Of a stretch of DNA of 64,000 nt, positions 6,383-15,927 are shown one piece after another (within the stretch, counting starts at the first letter, position 1; every line of letters begins with the position of its first letter). The notes under the pieces were generated by a model, which was not told the origin of the DNA, did not search any database, and saw nothing but the letters and a program-made list of their open reading frames with translations. The translations under genes and the position numbers were made by a program. Origin of the DNA: an uncultured Clostridia bacterium. Lineage in GTDB: Bacteria; Bacillota; Clostridia; Oscillospirales; Acutalibacteraceae. Where the stretch lies: NCBI GenBank assembly GCA_944380775.1, contig CALWIP010000004.1, positions 1 through 64,000 on the forward strand, written 5' to 3'.

Positions 6383-9010
6383 TCATTCGCCGTCGTGCCG
6401 GTGCCGGATGAGGCCGAGGGCCTTGGACAGCTCCATGACGGCCACGGGGACGAGGATGAGGCCGAGCGACATCAGGTACAGTTTCCCCGGGAGGATCACC
6501 AGGCCGAAGGCGATGCCCACCGGCGTGAAGAGGACCAGCAGCATCAGCAGGACGGACACGAGCGCCGCCCAGTTGAGGTGGCGGTTCGAGAACGGGCCGA
6601 TGTGGAAGAGAGAATGGTCCGAACGCATGTTGAACGCCTGGATGGTCTGCGAAAGGGCAAGCGTCATAAACGCCATCGTCTGGCCGCCGGCCAGCGTGCC
6701 GGTCTCCTTTTCGCCGATGACGAAGCCCACCAGCGCGAGGACGCCGAACATCAGGCCCTGCAGGACAATGCGCACGCCGAGGCCGTGGGCGAAGATCCCC
6801 TCGTTTTTGGGCTTCGGCTTGCGGTCCATCACGTCGGATTCCACCGCCTCCATGCCGAGCGCAATGGCCGGCAGGGAGTCCGTCACCAGGTTGATCCACA
6901 ACAGCTGCATCGAGAGGAACGGCGTCTTGCGCCACAGCAGCATGGCCGTGAACACGGTGATCACCTCGCCGATGTTCGTGCCCAAAAGGAAGCCGACCAC
7001 CTTGCGGATGTTGGCGTAAATGCCGCGGCCCTCGCGCACGGCGTCTACAATGGTGGCGAAGTTGTCGTCCGTCAGCGTCATGTCGGCGGCGCCCTTCGCC
7101 ACGTCGGTGCCGGTGATGCCCATGGCGCAGCCGATGTCGGCGGCTTTGAGCGCCGGGGCGTCGTTGACGCCGTCGCCCGTCATGGAGACGACCTGCCCTT
7201 TGCGCTGCCACGCTTTGACAATGCGGATCTTATTTTCCGGCGAAACGCGGGCGTACACCGAAATATTCTCCACTTCCTTGTCCAGCTGCCCGTCGCTCAT
7301 CGCGTCCAGTTCCGCGCCGGTTACGGCGCGGTCGCCCGGCAGCAGGATGCCCAACTCCTTCGCAATGGCGGAAGCCGTGGTCACATGGTCTCCGGTGATC
7401 ATCACCGGCTTGATGCCGGCCTTGCGGCAGATGGCGACGGCCTCCTTGGCCTCCGGGCGCGGCGGGTCGATCATGCCCACCAGGCCGAGGAACGTCAGGC
7501 CGTTTTCCAGCTCCTCCGGGGACGGCTCCTCCGGCACGGCGTCAAGCTCCTTGTAGCCAACGGCAAGAACGCGCAGCGCCGCGCTGCTCATCTCCTCGTT
7601 CTTGCCCCGGGCGGTTTCCAGGTCCCCTTTCACGCAGCGGGTTGCCATGACGTCGAACGCGCCCTTGACAATGGCGATCCATTTGTCCCCGACCCGGTTG
7701 ACCGAGGTCATCAGCTTGCGGTCCGAATCAAACGGGATTTCCGCCGCGCGCGGGTACTCGCGGTTGAGGTCCTCCTGTTCCATGCCGTTTTTGTGCGCCG
7801 CCACGAGGATCGACGTCTCCGTCGGGTCGCCGAGGTGCTGCTCTTTGCCGTCCGGGCCGTAGACCACCGAGCCGTCGCAGCAGAGCGCGCCGTAGCGCAG
7901 CAACTCCCGCGCGGCGGGCGAATTCTGGCTGCTGACGTCCTCGAGGCGGTCCGTGCCGTCCACCCAGAGCTTGGTCAGCGTCATGCGGTTCTGCGTCAGG
8001 GTGCCGGTCTTGTCCGAGCAGATGACGGAGGCGCTGCCCAGCGTTTCCACCGCCGGCAGGCGGCGCACCAGCGCGTTCTTCTTCACCATGCGCTGCACGC
8101 CGATGGCCAGCACAATGGTGACGATGGCGGGCAGGCCCTCCGGGATGGCGGACACCGCCAGCGAGACCGCCGTCATGAAGATCTCCAGCACATCCATGCC
8201 GCTGGTGAGGCCCACCACGAAGATGACGGCGCAGGCGGCCAGCGCCATGAAGCCGAGGTATTTGCCCAGCTGGGCCAGCTTTTTTTGCAGCGGGGTCTGG
8301 GCGTCCCCCTCGCCCGCAAGCAAACCGGCAATCTTGCCCATTTCCGTCTGCATCCCGGTGGCGGTCACCACCGCGGCCGCCGTGCCGTAGGTAATGCTGC
8401 AGCCGGAGAACACCATGTTGGTGCGGTCGCCGAGCGGCGCCTTCTCCTCTACCGCCGCTTCGGCATCTTTCTCCGAGGGGACCGACTCGCCGGTGAGCGC
8501 AGACTCCTCGCTCTTCAGGCTGGCGCTCTTGAGCAGGCGCGCGTCCGCCGGGACAAAGTCGCCGGCCTCCAGGCGGATGATGTCGCCGGGCACCAGCGCG
8601 GCGGCGTCAATCACCTGTTCCGTGCCGTCCCGCAGCACCCGCGCGCGGGGGGCCGAAAGGTTTTTCAGCGCGTCGAGCGCCTTTTCCGCCCGGCTCTCCT
8701 GCACCACGCCCATGATGGCGTTGAGCACGACGATGAGCAAAATGAGCGCCGGCTCGAAAAATTCCATGGGTTCGCCTTCCACGCAGGCGACGGCGAACGA
8801 AACGGCGGCCGCCGCGAGCAGGATGATGATCATGACGTCCTTAAATTGCTCTAAAAAACGCTGGAAATTGGTCTTCTTCTTCTTTTCACTGAGTTTGTTC
8901 GGGCCGAACTCCGCCAGGCGCTCTGCGGCCTGCGCGGCGGTTAGCCCTCTGTCCGCGTCGGCGGAGAGGTCCTGGAGAACTTCTTCCTTCGGCTTACAGT
9001 GTGTTGACAA
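6383..9010 (-). CDS. Calcium-type P-type ATPase (PMCA/SERCA-like)
   Basis: An 875-residue P2A-type cation pump, probably exporting Ca2+ across the cell membrane. The N-terminal cation-ATPase domain begins with the RGLTAAQAAERLAEFGPNKL signature. The TM4 ion-site motif is AIPEGLPA, the phosphorylation site [11 protein letters not shown], the nucleotide-domain motif KGAFDV, the hinge [18 protein letters not shown], and TM6 carries [13 protein letters not shown]. About ten membrane helices. The SD AAGGAGGAA (9017-9025) lies inside the first codons after the ATG at 9028 and is 8 bases before TTG 9008-9010, so TTG is the preferred start. Paralogous to the ATPase at 10404-13118. Confidence 0.93.
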   Translation of the reverse strand: MSTHCKPKEEVLQDLSADADRGLTAAQAAERLAEFGPNKLSEKKKKTNFQRFLEQFKDVMIIILLAAAAVSFAVACVEGEPMEFFEPALILLIVVLNAIMGVVQESRAEKALDALKNLSAPRARVLRDGTEQVIDAAALVPGDIIRLEAGDFVPADARLLKSASLKSEESALTGESVPSEKDAEAAVEEKAPLGDRTNMVFSGCSITYGTAAAVVTATGMQTEMGKIAGLLAGEGDAQTPLQKKLAQLGKYLGFMALAACAVIFVVGLTSGMDVLEIFMTAVSLAVSAIPEGLPAIVTIVLAIGVQRMVKKNALVRRLPAVETLGSASVICSDKTGTLTQNRMTLTKLWVDGTDRLEDVSSQNSPAARELLRYGALCCDGSVVYGPDGKEQHLGDPTETSILVAAHKNGMEQEDLNREYPRAAEIPFDSDRKLMTSVNRVGDKWIAIVKGAFDVMATRCVKGDLETARGKNEEMSSAALRVLAVGYKELDAVPEEPSPEELENGLTFLGLVGMIDPPRPEAKEAVAICRKAGIKPVMITGDHVTTASAIAKELGILLPGDRAVTGAELDAMSDGQLDKEVENISVYARVSPENKIRIVKAWQRKGQVVSMTGDGVNDAPALKAADIGCAMGITGTDVAKGAADMTLTDDNFATIVDAVREGRGIYANIRKVVGFLLGTNIGEVITVFTAMLLWRKTPFLSMQLLWINLVTDSLPAIALGMEAVESDVMDRKPKPKNEGIFAHGLGVRIVLQGLMFGVLALVGFVIGEKETGTLAGGQTMAFMTLALSQTIQAFNMRSDHSLFHIGPFSNRHLNWAALVSVLLMLLVLFTPVGIAFGLVILPGKLYLMSLGLILVPVAVMELSKALGLIRHRHDGE

Positions 9011-9059
9011 CAATGATTCCTCCTTCATTTTTATCCGTATTCTTTGCGGATATAACAAA

Positions 9060-9088
9060 ATTGTAACAGTTTTTATACAAAAATACAA
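9060..9088 (-). promoter_or_regulatory. Promoter of the first P-type ATPase
   Basis: Minus strand TTGTAT (9083-9088), 17 bases, TACAAT (9060-9065) with extended TGT. Confidence 0.6.
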
Positions 9089-9226
9089 CTAGATCCCGCC
9101 AATTTCCATTCAAAATTTTCATAAAAAAGCAAAAACAGGAACGCGGTTTTCCGGCGGAATGGATAAAATTGGAGGGCCGCCCGGCATTCCACCCGGGGAA
9201 GAAAGCGCGCCTCCCCCCATTTTGAT

Positions 9227-9255
9227 TTGCAATTTTTGCGCATCTGCGCTACACT
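9227..9255 (+). promoter_or_regulatory. Promoter of the DUF3737 gene
   Basis: TTGCAA (9227-9232), 17 bases, TACACT (9250-9255). Together with the divergent ATPase promoter it accounts for the 306-base gap at 9011-9316. The 138 bases between them show no further element. Confidence 0.55.
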
Positions 9256-9316
9256 AAAAAGAAAGAGGGGCGCGGGCAGCCCGCGCTGCGACGCCGCAAC
9301 AGGAGGAACGACCAGT

Positions 9317-10159
9317 ATGACGATTCAGCACAAAACCTTTGATGAAGAACGCGCGCTCTACGGCAGCGACGGGGTCACCGTGCAGGACTGCACGTTCGAC
9401 GGCCCTGCCGACGGCGAAAGCGCGCTGAAGGAAAGCCGCAACGTGACGGTGGAGCGCTGCTACTTCAACCTGCGGTATCCGTTTTGGCACGACCACGGCC
9501 TCACGGTGCGGGATTCCGAGCTCACGCCGCTCTGCCGCGCGGCGCTCTGGTACTCGGACGGCATTACCATCGAACATACGAAGCTGCACGGCATTAAAGC
9601 GCTGCGTGAATGCACGGACGCGGCGCTCGCCGGCTGCGACATCGTCTCGCCGGAATTCGGCTGGTCCTCGCACGGGGTGCGGATGGAACATTGCACGGCG
9701 GAGGGCGAATATTTCATGATGCGCGCCACCGGCCTGCATTTCCAAAATGTACAGATAAAGGGGAAATATTCCTTCCAGTATATTACCGATTCCGTCTTTG
9801 AACACTGCGAATTCGACACAAAGGACGCGTTCTGGCACGCGAAAAACGTGGTGGTGCGCGACAGCGTGGTCAAGGGGGAATACCTCGCGTGGTACTGCGA
9901 GAACGTGACGTTTGAAAACTGCCGGATCACCGGCACGCAGCCGCTCTGCTACTGCAAAGGGCTCAAGCTTGTCCACTGTGAAATGGAAGGCTGCGACCTG
10001 GCCTTTGAGCGGAGCGTTGTGGACGCGTCCATCACTTCGCCGGTGCTCAGCATCAAAAACCCGCTCGCCGGCAGCCGCATCACCGTCCCGGCGGTGGGCG
10101 AGGTCATCCGCGACATCGCGCAGGCCAACGGGGAGGTTCTGGTGCAGAAGGACGCCTGA
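9317..10159 (+). CDS. DUF3737 family protein (right-handed beta-helix)
   Basis: A 280-residue protein built of short repeated strands with recurring patterns such as VTVQDCTFDG, VTVERCYFN, LTVRDSEL, VVVRDSVVKG and VTFENCRI. This is typical of a parallel beta-helix and of DUF3737 proteins common in gut Firmicutes. Known members have no settled function. There is no signal peptide, so it is cytosolic. SD AGGAGG is 10 bases before the ATG. It stands alone between two calcium-type ATPases and convergent with rubredoxin. Confidence 0.85.
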   Translation: MTIQHKTFDEERALYGSDGVTVQDCTFDGPADGESALKESRNVTVERCYFNLRYPFWHDHGLTVRDSELTPLCRAALWYSDGITIEHTKLHGIKALRECTDAALAGCDIVSPEFGWSSHGVRMEHCTAEGEYFMMRATGLHFQNVQIKGKYSFQYITDSVFEHCEFDTKDAFWHAKNVVVRDSVVKGEYLAWYCENVTFENCRITGTQPLCYCKGLKLVHCEMEGCDLAFERSVVDASITSPVLSIKNPLAGSRITVPAVGEVIRDIAQANGEVLVQKDA

Positions 10160-10188
10160 CCCCGCGCAGGGATCTCATAGACCGCAAA

Positions 10189-10226
10189 ACGCACGCGGCG
10201 GCCGCTCCGGCGGCTACCGCGTGCGT
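10189..10226. terminator. Convergent terminator between DUF3737 gene and rubredoxin
   Basis: A 10-base perfect stem ACGCACGCGG / CCGCGTGCGT with an inner GCCGC/GCGGC pairing. T residues follow on both strands (GTTTTG on minus, TTCCTATTTCC on plus). Confidence 0.65.
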
Positions 10227-10245
10227 TCCTATTTCCGGAAATTTT

Positions 10246-10407
10246 TTAAGCCTGGGCTTCAAACTGGTCTTTGCCGACGCCGCAGAGCGGGCAAACCCAA
10301 TCCTCCGGGACGTCCTCGAATTGGGTGCCGGCCGCTACGCCGTTATCCGGATCGCCAACCTCAGGATCGTAAACATACCCGCAGACCGTGCAAACATATT
10401 TCGTCAT
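10246..10407 (-). CDS. Rubredoxin
   Basis: A 53-residue iron protein that carries single electrons in anaerobes, for instance to peroxide- or oxygen-detoxifying enzymes. Reading 10407 to 10246 gives [19 protein letters not shown] at the start and ends with [19 protein letters not shown]. Both CxxCG knuckles that bind the Fe(Cys)4 centre are therefore present, with the conserved Tyr and Trp. The ATG overlaps the TGA of the upstream ATPase (ATGA) with SD AAGGAG 8 bases before it. Its own promoter sits inside the ATPase coding end. Confidence 0.97.
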   Translation of the reverse strand: MTKYVCTVCGYVYDPEVGDPDNGVAAGTQFEDVPEDWVCPLCGVGKDQFEAQA

Positions 10408-13118
10408 GATGATTTCTCCTTCCATCCCATTTTCCTCCGGGCGGCGCCCGGGGGGTCCTGCTTTTTAGTATAGACAGCGCCCCCGGTTTTGTCAATGCCG
10501 GGTTTACGCCCGGCGGACAGGCGGCGGGCCAGCTTCTCCAGCTCCACCACCGCCAGCGGGGCCAGCGAGAGCGCCGCGGTGACGGCCCACTGCCGCCCCG
10601 TGAGCGCCACGGTGTGGAACGCGGCGGCCAGCGGCGGGCAGACCATGACCGCCAGCTGCAACGCGGTGCAGGCCGCCGCCGCGAGCGTAAGCGCCCGGTT
10701 GCTGAACCAGCCGGTGGAAAACAGCGAGCGGGAAGACCGCACGTTAAACGTGTGCGCCACCTGCGAAAGGCTCAGTACGGCAAACGCCATGGTGCGGCCA
10801 ACCGCCGGGTCCGCGGGGTCCGGGTCAAAGCAGACGCGGCCAATGGTATACGCCAGCAGCGCCAACGCGCCGATCATGCCGCCCTCCACGAGGATGTGGT
10901 AGCCCATCCCGCCGGAGAAGACGCTCGCCTGCCGCTTCTGCGGCCCGCGCTCCATGAGGCCGGGGTCCACCGGTTCCACGCCCAGCGCCAGCGCCGGGAG
11001 CGAATCTGTCACCAGGTTGACCCAGAGCAGCTGGATGGCCAGCAGCGGCGTGGGCAAGCCGAGCGCGAACGCCGCGAAAATCGTGAGGATCTCGCCGATG
11101 TTGCAGGAGATGAGGAAATGGACCGTCTTGCGGATATTTTCATAGATGCCGCGGCCCTCCTCCACCGCCGCGACGACCGTCGCGAAGTGGTCGTCCGTGA
11201 GGACCATGTCGGCGGCGGCTTTGGCCACGTCCGTGCCGGAACGGCCCATCGCGCAGCCGATGTCCGCCGCCTTGAGCGCGGGCGCGTCGTTGACGCCGTC
11301 CCCCGTCATCGCCACCACGCCGCCGCGCTTTTGGAACGCTTTGACAATGCGCACTTTGTGCTCTGGCGAGACGCGCGCAAAGACGCTGGTCTGCCACACG
11401 GTTTGCTCCAGCTCCGCCTGGCTCAGGCGGTCGAGCTGCGCGCCGGTCATCACGCGCCCGCCGTCCTCCAACATCCCCAGGCGGCGCGCAATGGCCGAGG
11501 CCGTCGCCGCGTGGTCCCCGGTGATCATCACCGGCAGGATGCCCGCGCGCTTGCAGCGCCGCACGGCGTCCGCCGCCTCGGGGCGCGGCGGGTCCTGCAA
11601 GCCTACCAGCCCGCAGAAGATCAAATCCTGTTCCGCCTGCGTTTCGGGCGGAAGGGCGGCGTCGTCCCGGTACGCCACACCCAGCACGCGCAGCGCGCGG
11701 GCCGCCATCTCTTCGTTCCGCCGGGCAATGCGCCGCCGGTCCTCCGGCGTCAGGGGGAATACCCCTTCCGGCGTGGAAAACCGCGTGCAGCGCTCCAGCA
11801 GCAGGTCGGGCGCGCCCTTCGTCACGCTGCGGAAGCCGCCGCCCCACCGGTGCACGGTGGTCATCCGCTTGCGCGCGGAGCTGAACGGCAGTTCCGCCAC
11901 GCGCGGGGCCTGCCGCTCCAAATCCTCCTTTGCGTGCGGCGCGGCGCGCACCAGCGCCACCTCGGTTGCGCCGCCCGTCCATTCGCCGTTTACGGCGGAG
12001 GCGTTCGCGCACAGCGCGGCCAAGTCCAGCAGGCTGCCCGCCGCCCGGCTGTCCAGCGGCAAAGGCCCGCCCGGCCCGGCGGCCTCCACCACCGCCATGC
12101 GGTTTTGCGTGAGCGTGCCGGTCTTATCGGAGCAGATGACGTTCGCGCTGCCGAGCGTCTCCACCGCGGGCAGCCGCCGCACAATGGCCCGGGCGCGCGC
12201 CAAGCGCCGCACGCCCATGGCCAGGACGATGGTCACCACGGCGGGGAGCCCCTCCGGGATGGCCGCGACCGCCAGGCTGATGGAGATGAGCAGCATTTGC
12301 AGCGGCTCCGCCCGCTGGAACAAGCCGAGCAGGAACACCAGCAGGCACACCGCCAGCGCGCCGAGGCCCAGCAGCTTGCCGGTGCGCGCAAGGCGCTGTT
12401 GCAGCGGGGTCTGCGGGGCCGCCTCCCGGGCGATCATGTGCGCGATGCGCCCCACCTGGGTCTCCATCCCCGTGGCGACGACAACGCCCACGCCGCGCCC
12501 CGAAGAGACGCTGCCCGAGGCGTAAGCCATATTTTTGCGGTCCCCCAGCGGCGTCTCCGCCGGAAAAAGCGCCGCCGCGTCCTTTTCCACCGGCATCGAC
12601 TCCCCCGTGAGCGCCGATTCCTCTACCTGCATGCCGTAGGTCTCCAGCAGGCGCAGGTCCGCGGGGATCAGGTCCCCCGCGCGCAGCAAGACAATGTCGC
12701 CGGGCGCCAATTCCGACGACGGAACCTGCTGCGGCGCGCCGTCCCGCAGGACGCGGCTCTCCGGCGAAGAGAGCTTTTGCAGCGCTTCAATGGCCTTTTC
12801 CGCGCGGCTCTCCTGCACGACGCCGATGGCCGCGTTCAACACCACGATGGCGAGGATGATGGCGGGGTCCCAGTCCCCGCCGCCTTGCAGCCGCGAGGTC
12901 AAAAACGACACGCCCGCCGCCGCGAGCAGGATGAGCACCATAAAGTCGGAGAATTGCCTCAAAAACCGCACGGCCAGGCAGTCCCGCTTCTTGCGCGCCA
13001 GCTCGTTTTTCCCCGCCTTCGCCAGCCGGGCGCGCGCCTGCCGCTTGCTCAGGCCGTTTTTGGCATCCGTTTCCAGCCGCCGCAGGCATTCTTCGCGCGG
13101 CCGGCTCTGCCAATCCAT
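10404..13118 (-). CDS. Calcium-type P-type ATPase (second copy)
   Basis: A 904-residue paralogue of the ATPase at 6383-9010 with the same motifs: [10 protein letters not shown] in TM4, [11 protein letters not shown] at the phosphorylated Asp, [25 protein letters not shown], and [13 protein letters not shown]. Probable Ca2+ or related cation exporter. The last 30 or so residues after the final helix are basic and unlike the first copy, and their codons contain the rubredoxin promoter. The ATG at 13116-13118 has SD AAGGGG. The frame is open far upstream, but that part overlaps the serine hydrolase gene and is not coding. Confidence 0.92.
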   Translation of the reverse strand: MDWQSRPREECLRRLETDAKNGLSKRQARARLAKAGKNELARKKRDCLAVRFLRQFSDFMVLILLAAAGVSFLTSRLQGGGDWDPAIILAIVVLNAAIGVVQESRAEKAIEALQKLSSPESRVLRDGAPQQVPSSELAPGDIVLLRAGDLIPADLRLLETYGMQVEESALTGESMPVEKDAAALFPAETPLGDRKNMAYASGSVSSGRGVGVVVATGMETQVGRIAHMIAREAAPQTPLQQRLARTGKLLGLGALAVCLLVFLLGLFQRAEPLQMLLISISLAVAAIPEGLPAVVTIVLAMGVRRLARARAIVRRLPAVETLGSANVICSDKTGTLTQNRMAVVEAAGPGGPLPLDSRAAGSLLDLAALCANASAVNGEWTGGATEVALVRAAPHAKEDLERQAPRVAELPFSSARKRMTTVHRWGGGFRSVTKGAPDLLLERCTRFSTPEGVFPLTPEDRRRIARRNEEMAARALRVLGVAYRDDAALPPETQAEQDLIFCGLVGLQDPPRPEAADAVRRCKRAGILPVMITGDHAATASAIARRLGMLEDGGRVMTGAQLDRLSQAELEQTVWQTSVFARVSPEHKVRIVKAFQKRGGVVAMTGDGVNDAPALKAADIGCAMGRSGTDVAKAAADMVLTDDHFATVVAAVEEGRGIYENIRKTVHFLISCNIGEILTIFAAFALGLPTPLLAIQLLWVNLVTDSLPALALGVEPVDPGLMERGPQKRQASVFSGGMGYHILVEGGMIGALALLAYTIGRVCFDPDPADPAVGRTMAFAVLSLSQVAHTFNVRSSRSLFSTGWFSNRALTLAAAACTALQLAVMVCPPLAAAFHTVALTGRQWAVTAALSLAPLAVVELEKLARRLSAGRKPGIDKTGGAVYTKKQDPPGAARRKMGWKEKSS
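10467..10495 (-). promoter_or_regulatory. Near-consensus promoter for rubredoxin inside the ATPase coding sequence
   Basis: Minus strand TTGACA (10490-10495), exactly 17 bases, TATACT (10467-10472), overlapping the codons for [12 protein letters not shown] near the ATPase C-terminus. The start would be near 10460, about 53 bases before the rubredoxin ATG. A GC-rich hairpin lies in this leader. Confidence 0.75.
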
Positions 13119-13204
13119 TGAACCACCCCTTTTCCGTTCGCGGGCACTCGCCCTCTTCCCCAATATACGGCGGCGGGCGGAAAAACATGCCCCGAAACAC
13201 AGGC

Positions 13205-13229
13205 GTCCCGCCCGGGAGCCGGGCGGGAC
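13205..13229 (-). terminator. Probable terminator of the serine hydrolase gene
   Basis: Perfect 11-base dyad GTCCCGCCCGG / CCGGGCGGGAC just beyond the stop codon at 13253. The T run is poor (GCCTGTGTTTC), so termination may be incomplete and read into the ATPase gene, whose own promoter is not obvious apart from TATATT near 13164-13169. Confidence 0.45.
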
Positions 13230-13252
13230 GGGAAAGGAAAAGGGGCCGCGCG

Positions 13253-14398
13253 TTATTCGAGGCAGCCGTAGGCGACGGCGCGCACGCGGCAGTGGTGGTA
13301 TTCTTCGTCGTTGGGGTCCATCTGGTGCATGTAAACCGCGGTAAAGCCGCTGGACGGCTCGATGGACGTCCAGGTCCCGGCCATGCCGGTCCAGCCGAAT
13401 TCGCCGGCGGGGACATTCGCCACGCCCTCCGGGCGCTGCATGACGCGCACGCCCAGGCCGTAGCCATAGCCCTCGTTGTAGGTGCCGGTGAAATCGGCGC
13501 GCTGCGCCTCGGTGAGCAGGTCGCGGCGCATGAGGTCGATGGTGTTGCGGCCGATGATCCCCTGGCCGCCGTTCGCCAGCATCTGCGCGAATTTCGTGTA
13601 GTCGCGCGCCGTGGAGAACAGGCCGGAGCCGCCGCCCTCGTACACCGCGTCCGGCGCGAAATTCGCGTCGCCCTCCAGCGTGACGGGCGTAAACACGCCC
13701 TCCGCTTCGCGGCGGTAGACGCGCGCCATGCGGTCCGCAATGTCTCCGAAATAGCGGTAGCCGCTGCTCTCCATGCCGAGCGGCTCGAAGATCTCCTTTT
13801 GGAGGAATTCGCCGATGGTCATGCCGGAGGTCACCTCGACCAGCGCCGCCACCATCTCGTGGCCGAAACCGTACACCCAATGCGTGCCGGGGTCAAATTG
13901 CAGCGGCGCCTGCGCCATGGCGCGCACGTCGTCTTGCAGCGTGTACTTGCCCTTGGCCGCCAGGCCCGCGCGGATCTTCTTCATTTCGCCCGCGGTGTAG
14001 GAGGGGTAATCCGGGTACGGCAGGCCGACCGACATGTGGAACGTGTCGCGCACGAGCACCGGCTTTTTCGCCGGGCGCACCCAAACGTTGCCGTTCGGGC
14101 GGTGCTCCGCAACCTGTACGTCCTTGTACTCCGGGAAATAGTTGGAATACGGCTCGTTGAGCAGGAATTTCCCGCGTTCATACTGGATCATGCCGGCCGT
14201 GCAGACGATGACCTTCGTCATCGAATACAAACGGCAGACGGTGTCCAGCGTCATCGGTTTCCCGGCCTCGCGGTCCGCCATGCCGGCGGCGCCCTCATAG
14301 AGGATCTCGCCGTTTTTCGCCAGGATGCAGTTGCACCCCGGGACAGTTTTGCCTGCGAATTCTTCCAACAGGCGGTCCAGATCACTGAATTTTGCCAT
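13253..14398 (-). CDS. Serine hydrolase, beta-lactamase/class C-like family
   Basis: A 381-residue member of the serine beta-lactamase/penicillin-binding fold (COG1680 type). It has the SxxK motif as SMTK (Ser59, Lys62), a Tyr in HWVYGFGHEM in the place of YxN, and a C-terminal GWTGMAGT segment in place of KTG. Such proteins are mostly esterases, D-aminopeptidases or amidases, not resistance enzymes. No signal peptide, so cytosolic. The SD before the ATG is GAGAGGG. Neighbours give no hint of substrate. Confidence 0.85.
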   Translation of the reverse strand: MAKFSDLDRLLEEFAGKTVPGCNCILAKNGEILYEGAAGMADREAGKPMTLDTVCRLYSMTKVIVCTAGMIQYERGKFLLNEPYSNYFPEYKDVQVAEHRPNGNVWVRPAKKPVLVRDTFHMSVGLPYPDYPSYTAGEMKKIRAGLAAKGKYTLQDDVRAMAQAPLQFDPGTHWVYGFGHEMVAALVEVTSGMTIGEFLQKEIFEPLGMESSGYRYFGDIADRMARVYRREAEGVFTPVTLEGDANFAPDAVYEGGGSGLFSTARDYTKFAQMLANGGQGIIGRNTIDLMRRDLLTEAQRADFTGTYNEGYGYGLGVRVMQRPEGVANVPAGEFGWTGMAGTWTSIEPSSGFTAVYMHQMDPNDEEYHHCRVRAVAYGCLE

Positions 14399-14498
14399 AA
14401 GAATTCCCTCTCTTTATGATGCGGCGCAAGGCCGCGGATTGACAAGATGAATGATTCGAACGGTAATGAAAATGAGAGAAGAAAGAGCCTCCGCGTCA

Positions 14499-15299
14499 TC
14501 AGCGCGGCGACGCGGTGAACAGCGTGATGCACCCGCGCGGGCAGGCGGAAACGCACGCGCCGCAGGCCGTGCACTGCGCCGGGTCGACCGCCGCGTGGAA
14601 ATCCTCCACGCGTATGGCGCCGCGCGGGCAGGCGCGCACGCATTTGCCGCAGCCGATGCAGCCCGTTTGGCAGGCTTTCACGGTGGCGGCGCCCTTGTCG
14701 CGGCTGCTGCACTGCACCGCCGCCTGCTCTTTCAGGGGCGTCAGGCGGATGAGCCCTTTCGGGCAGGCCTTCACGCAGAGCGAGCATCCCTTGCAGCGCG
14801 CCGGGTCCACGGCGGCGAGGCCGTCTTTCAGCGAGATGGCGCCGTATTCGCACACGCGCGCGCAGTCGCCAAAGCCCAGGCAGCCGTAGCGGCAGCCGGA
14901 AAGGCCCCCCGCCGTCAGCGCGGCGGCGGCGCAGGTCTGCATGCCCTCGTAAGCCACCGTGCGGGGCGCGGCGGCGCAGCCGCCCACGCAGCGCACCACG
15001 GCCGCTTGCAGCTCCACTTCTCCGCTGACGCCGAGCACCTCGGAGACGGCCTGCGCCACCGCGGCGCCGCCCGGCGAGCACAGGCCGGGCTTGGCCTCGC
15101 CGTGGGCCAGCGCCTTGGCGTAGCCGGAGCAGCCGGAGTAACCGCACGCGCCGCAGTTGGCGCCGGGCAGCAGCTCGAGCACCGCCTCCGCTTTTTCATC
15201 CTTCGGCACGGCCATGACAATGGACGCGACCGCCAGGCCGAGGCCGGCCAGCAGGCCGATGCCCGCGACGATGGCCACCGGCAGCAAGATTTCATTCAT
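14499..15299 (-). CDS. rnfB: Rnf complex ferredoxin subunit RnfB
   Basis: A 266-residue subunit that takes electrons from reduced ferredoxin and feeds them into the Rnf pump. An N-terminal membrane helix (about 5-28) is followed by the NqrF/RnfB-type Fe-S domain (GANCGACGYSGCSGYAKA) and then several 4Fe-4S clusters. Three full CxxCxxCxxxC motifs are seen (CKGCSLCVKACP, CIGCGKCVRACP, CTACGACVSACP), plus an incomplete one near CARVCEYGAI. Last gene of the operon, 19 bases after rnfA. The frame is open to 15458, but the ATG at 15297-15299 gives the normal N-terminus. Confidence 0.95.
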   Translation of the reverse strand: MNEILLPVAIVAGIGLLAGLGLAVASIVMAVPKDEKAEAVLELLPGANCGACGYSGCSGYAKALAHGEAKPGLCSPGGAAVAQAVSEVLGVSGEVELQAAVVRCVGGCAAAPRTVAYEGMQTCAAAALTAGGLSGCRYGCLGFGDCARVCEYGAISLKDGLAAVDPARCKGCSLCVKACPKGLIRLTPLKEQAAVQCSSRDKGAATVKACQTGCIGCGKCVRACPRGAIRVEDFHAAVDPAQCTACGACVSACPRGCITLFTASPR

Positions 15300-15318
15300 C
15301 GGTTTGCGCCCCCCCTTC

Positions 15319-15927
15319 TCAACCCAGCAGGCCGTCCACCAGCCCCTGGAACCCCAGGAACGAGACGGCGACCAACGACGCCGAGACCAGCGTGATGGGC
15401 AGGCCGCGCAGGCTCTTGGGGATGTCGCAGCGCTCGAGGCGCTCGCGGATGCCCGCAAACAGGAGCATCGCCACCAAAAAGCCGATGCCCGCGCCGAACG
15501 CGTTGACCAGCGACTCCATGTAGCCGAACGACGGGTCCGACTGCCCGCGCTCGATGACGAGCATGGTCACGCCGAGCACGGCGCAATTCGTCGTGATGAG
15601 CGGCAGGTACACGCCCAGCGCGTTGTACAGCGCCGGGATGTACTTTTTCAGCACCGTTTCCACAAACTGCACCAGCGCCGCGATGACCAGGATGAAGAGG
15701 ATGGTCTCCAAATATTCCAGGCCGTTCGGGACCAGCAAATAGGTGTAAAGCGGCCAGGTGACGGCGGTGGCCAGCACCATGACGAACGTGACGGCCACGC
15801 TCATGCCGAGCGCCGTATCCACTTTTTTGGAAACGCCGAGGAATGGGCAGATGCCGAGGAATTGGTTCAACACATAATTTTCCGTCAGGATCGCCGCAAG
15901 GAAAATCGAAACGAGGTTGACCATCAT
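15319..15927 (-). CDS. rnfA: Rnf complex membrane subunit RnfA
   Basis: A 202-residue integral membrane subunit with six predicted helices. The conserved ENYVLNQFLGICPFLGVSKK motif, which with RnfE holds a membrane [2Fe-2S] centre through paired Cys residues, is present. A second conserved segment, LPLITTNCAVLG, carries the other Cys. It starts with two Met codons; ATGA overlaps the rnfE stop. Homologous to RnfE and NqrE/D. Confidence 0.96.
   Translation of the reverse strand: MMVNLVSIFLAAILTENYVLNQFLGICPFLGVSKKVDTALGMSVAVTFVMVLATAVTWPLYTYLLVPNGLEYLETILFILVIAALVQFVETVLKKYIPALYNALGVYLPLITTNCAVLGVTMLVIERGQSDPSFGYMESLVNAFGAGIGFLVAMLLFAGIRERLERCDIPKSLRGLPITLVSASLVAVSFLGFQGLVDGLLG

Noticed and set aside
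6395..8854. Very long open frames antisense to real genes (also 10614-13121, 21556-23697, 43791-46250)
   Set aside because: They are shadows created by high GC in codon position three. They are rich in Arg, His, Gly and Ala, have no ribosome sites or family motifs, and lie opposite clear genes.
13253..14398. Serine hydrolase as an antibiotic-resistance beta-lactamase
   Set aside because: No signal peptide, YxN and KTG boxes are altered, and the family is mostly esterase-like.
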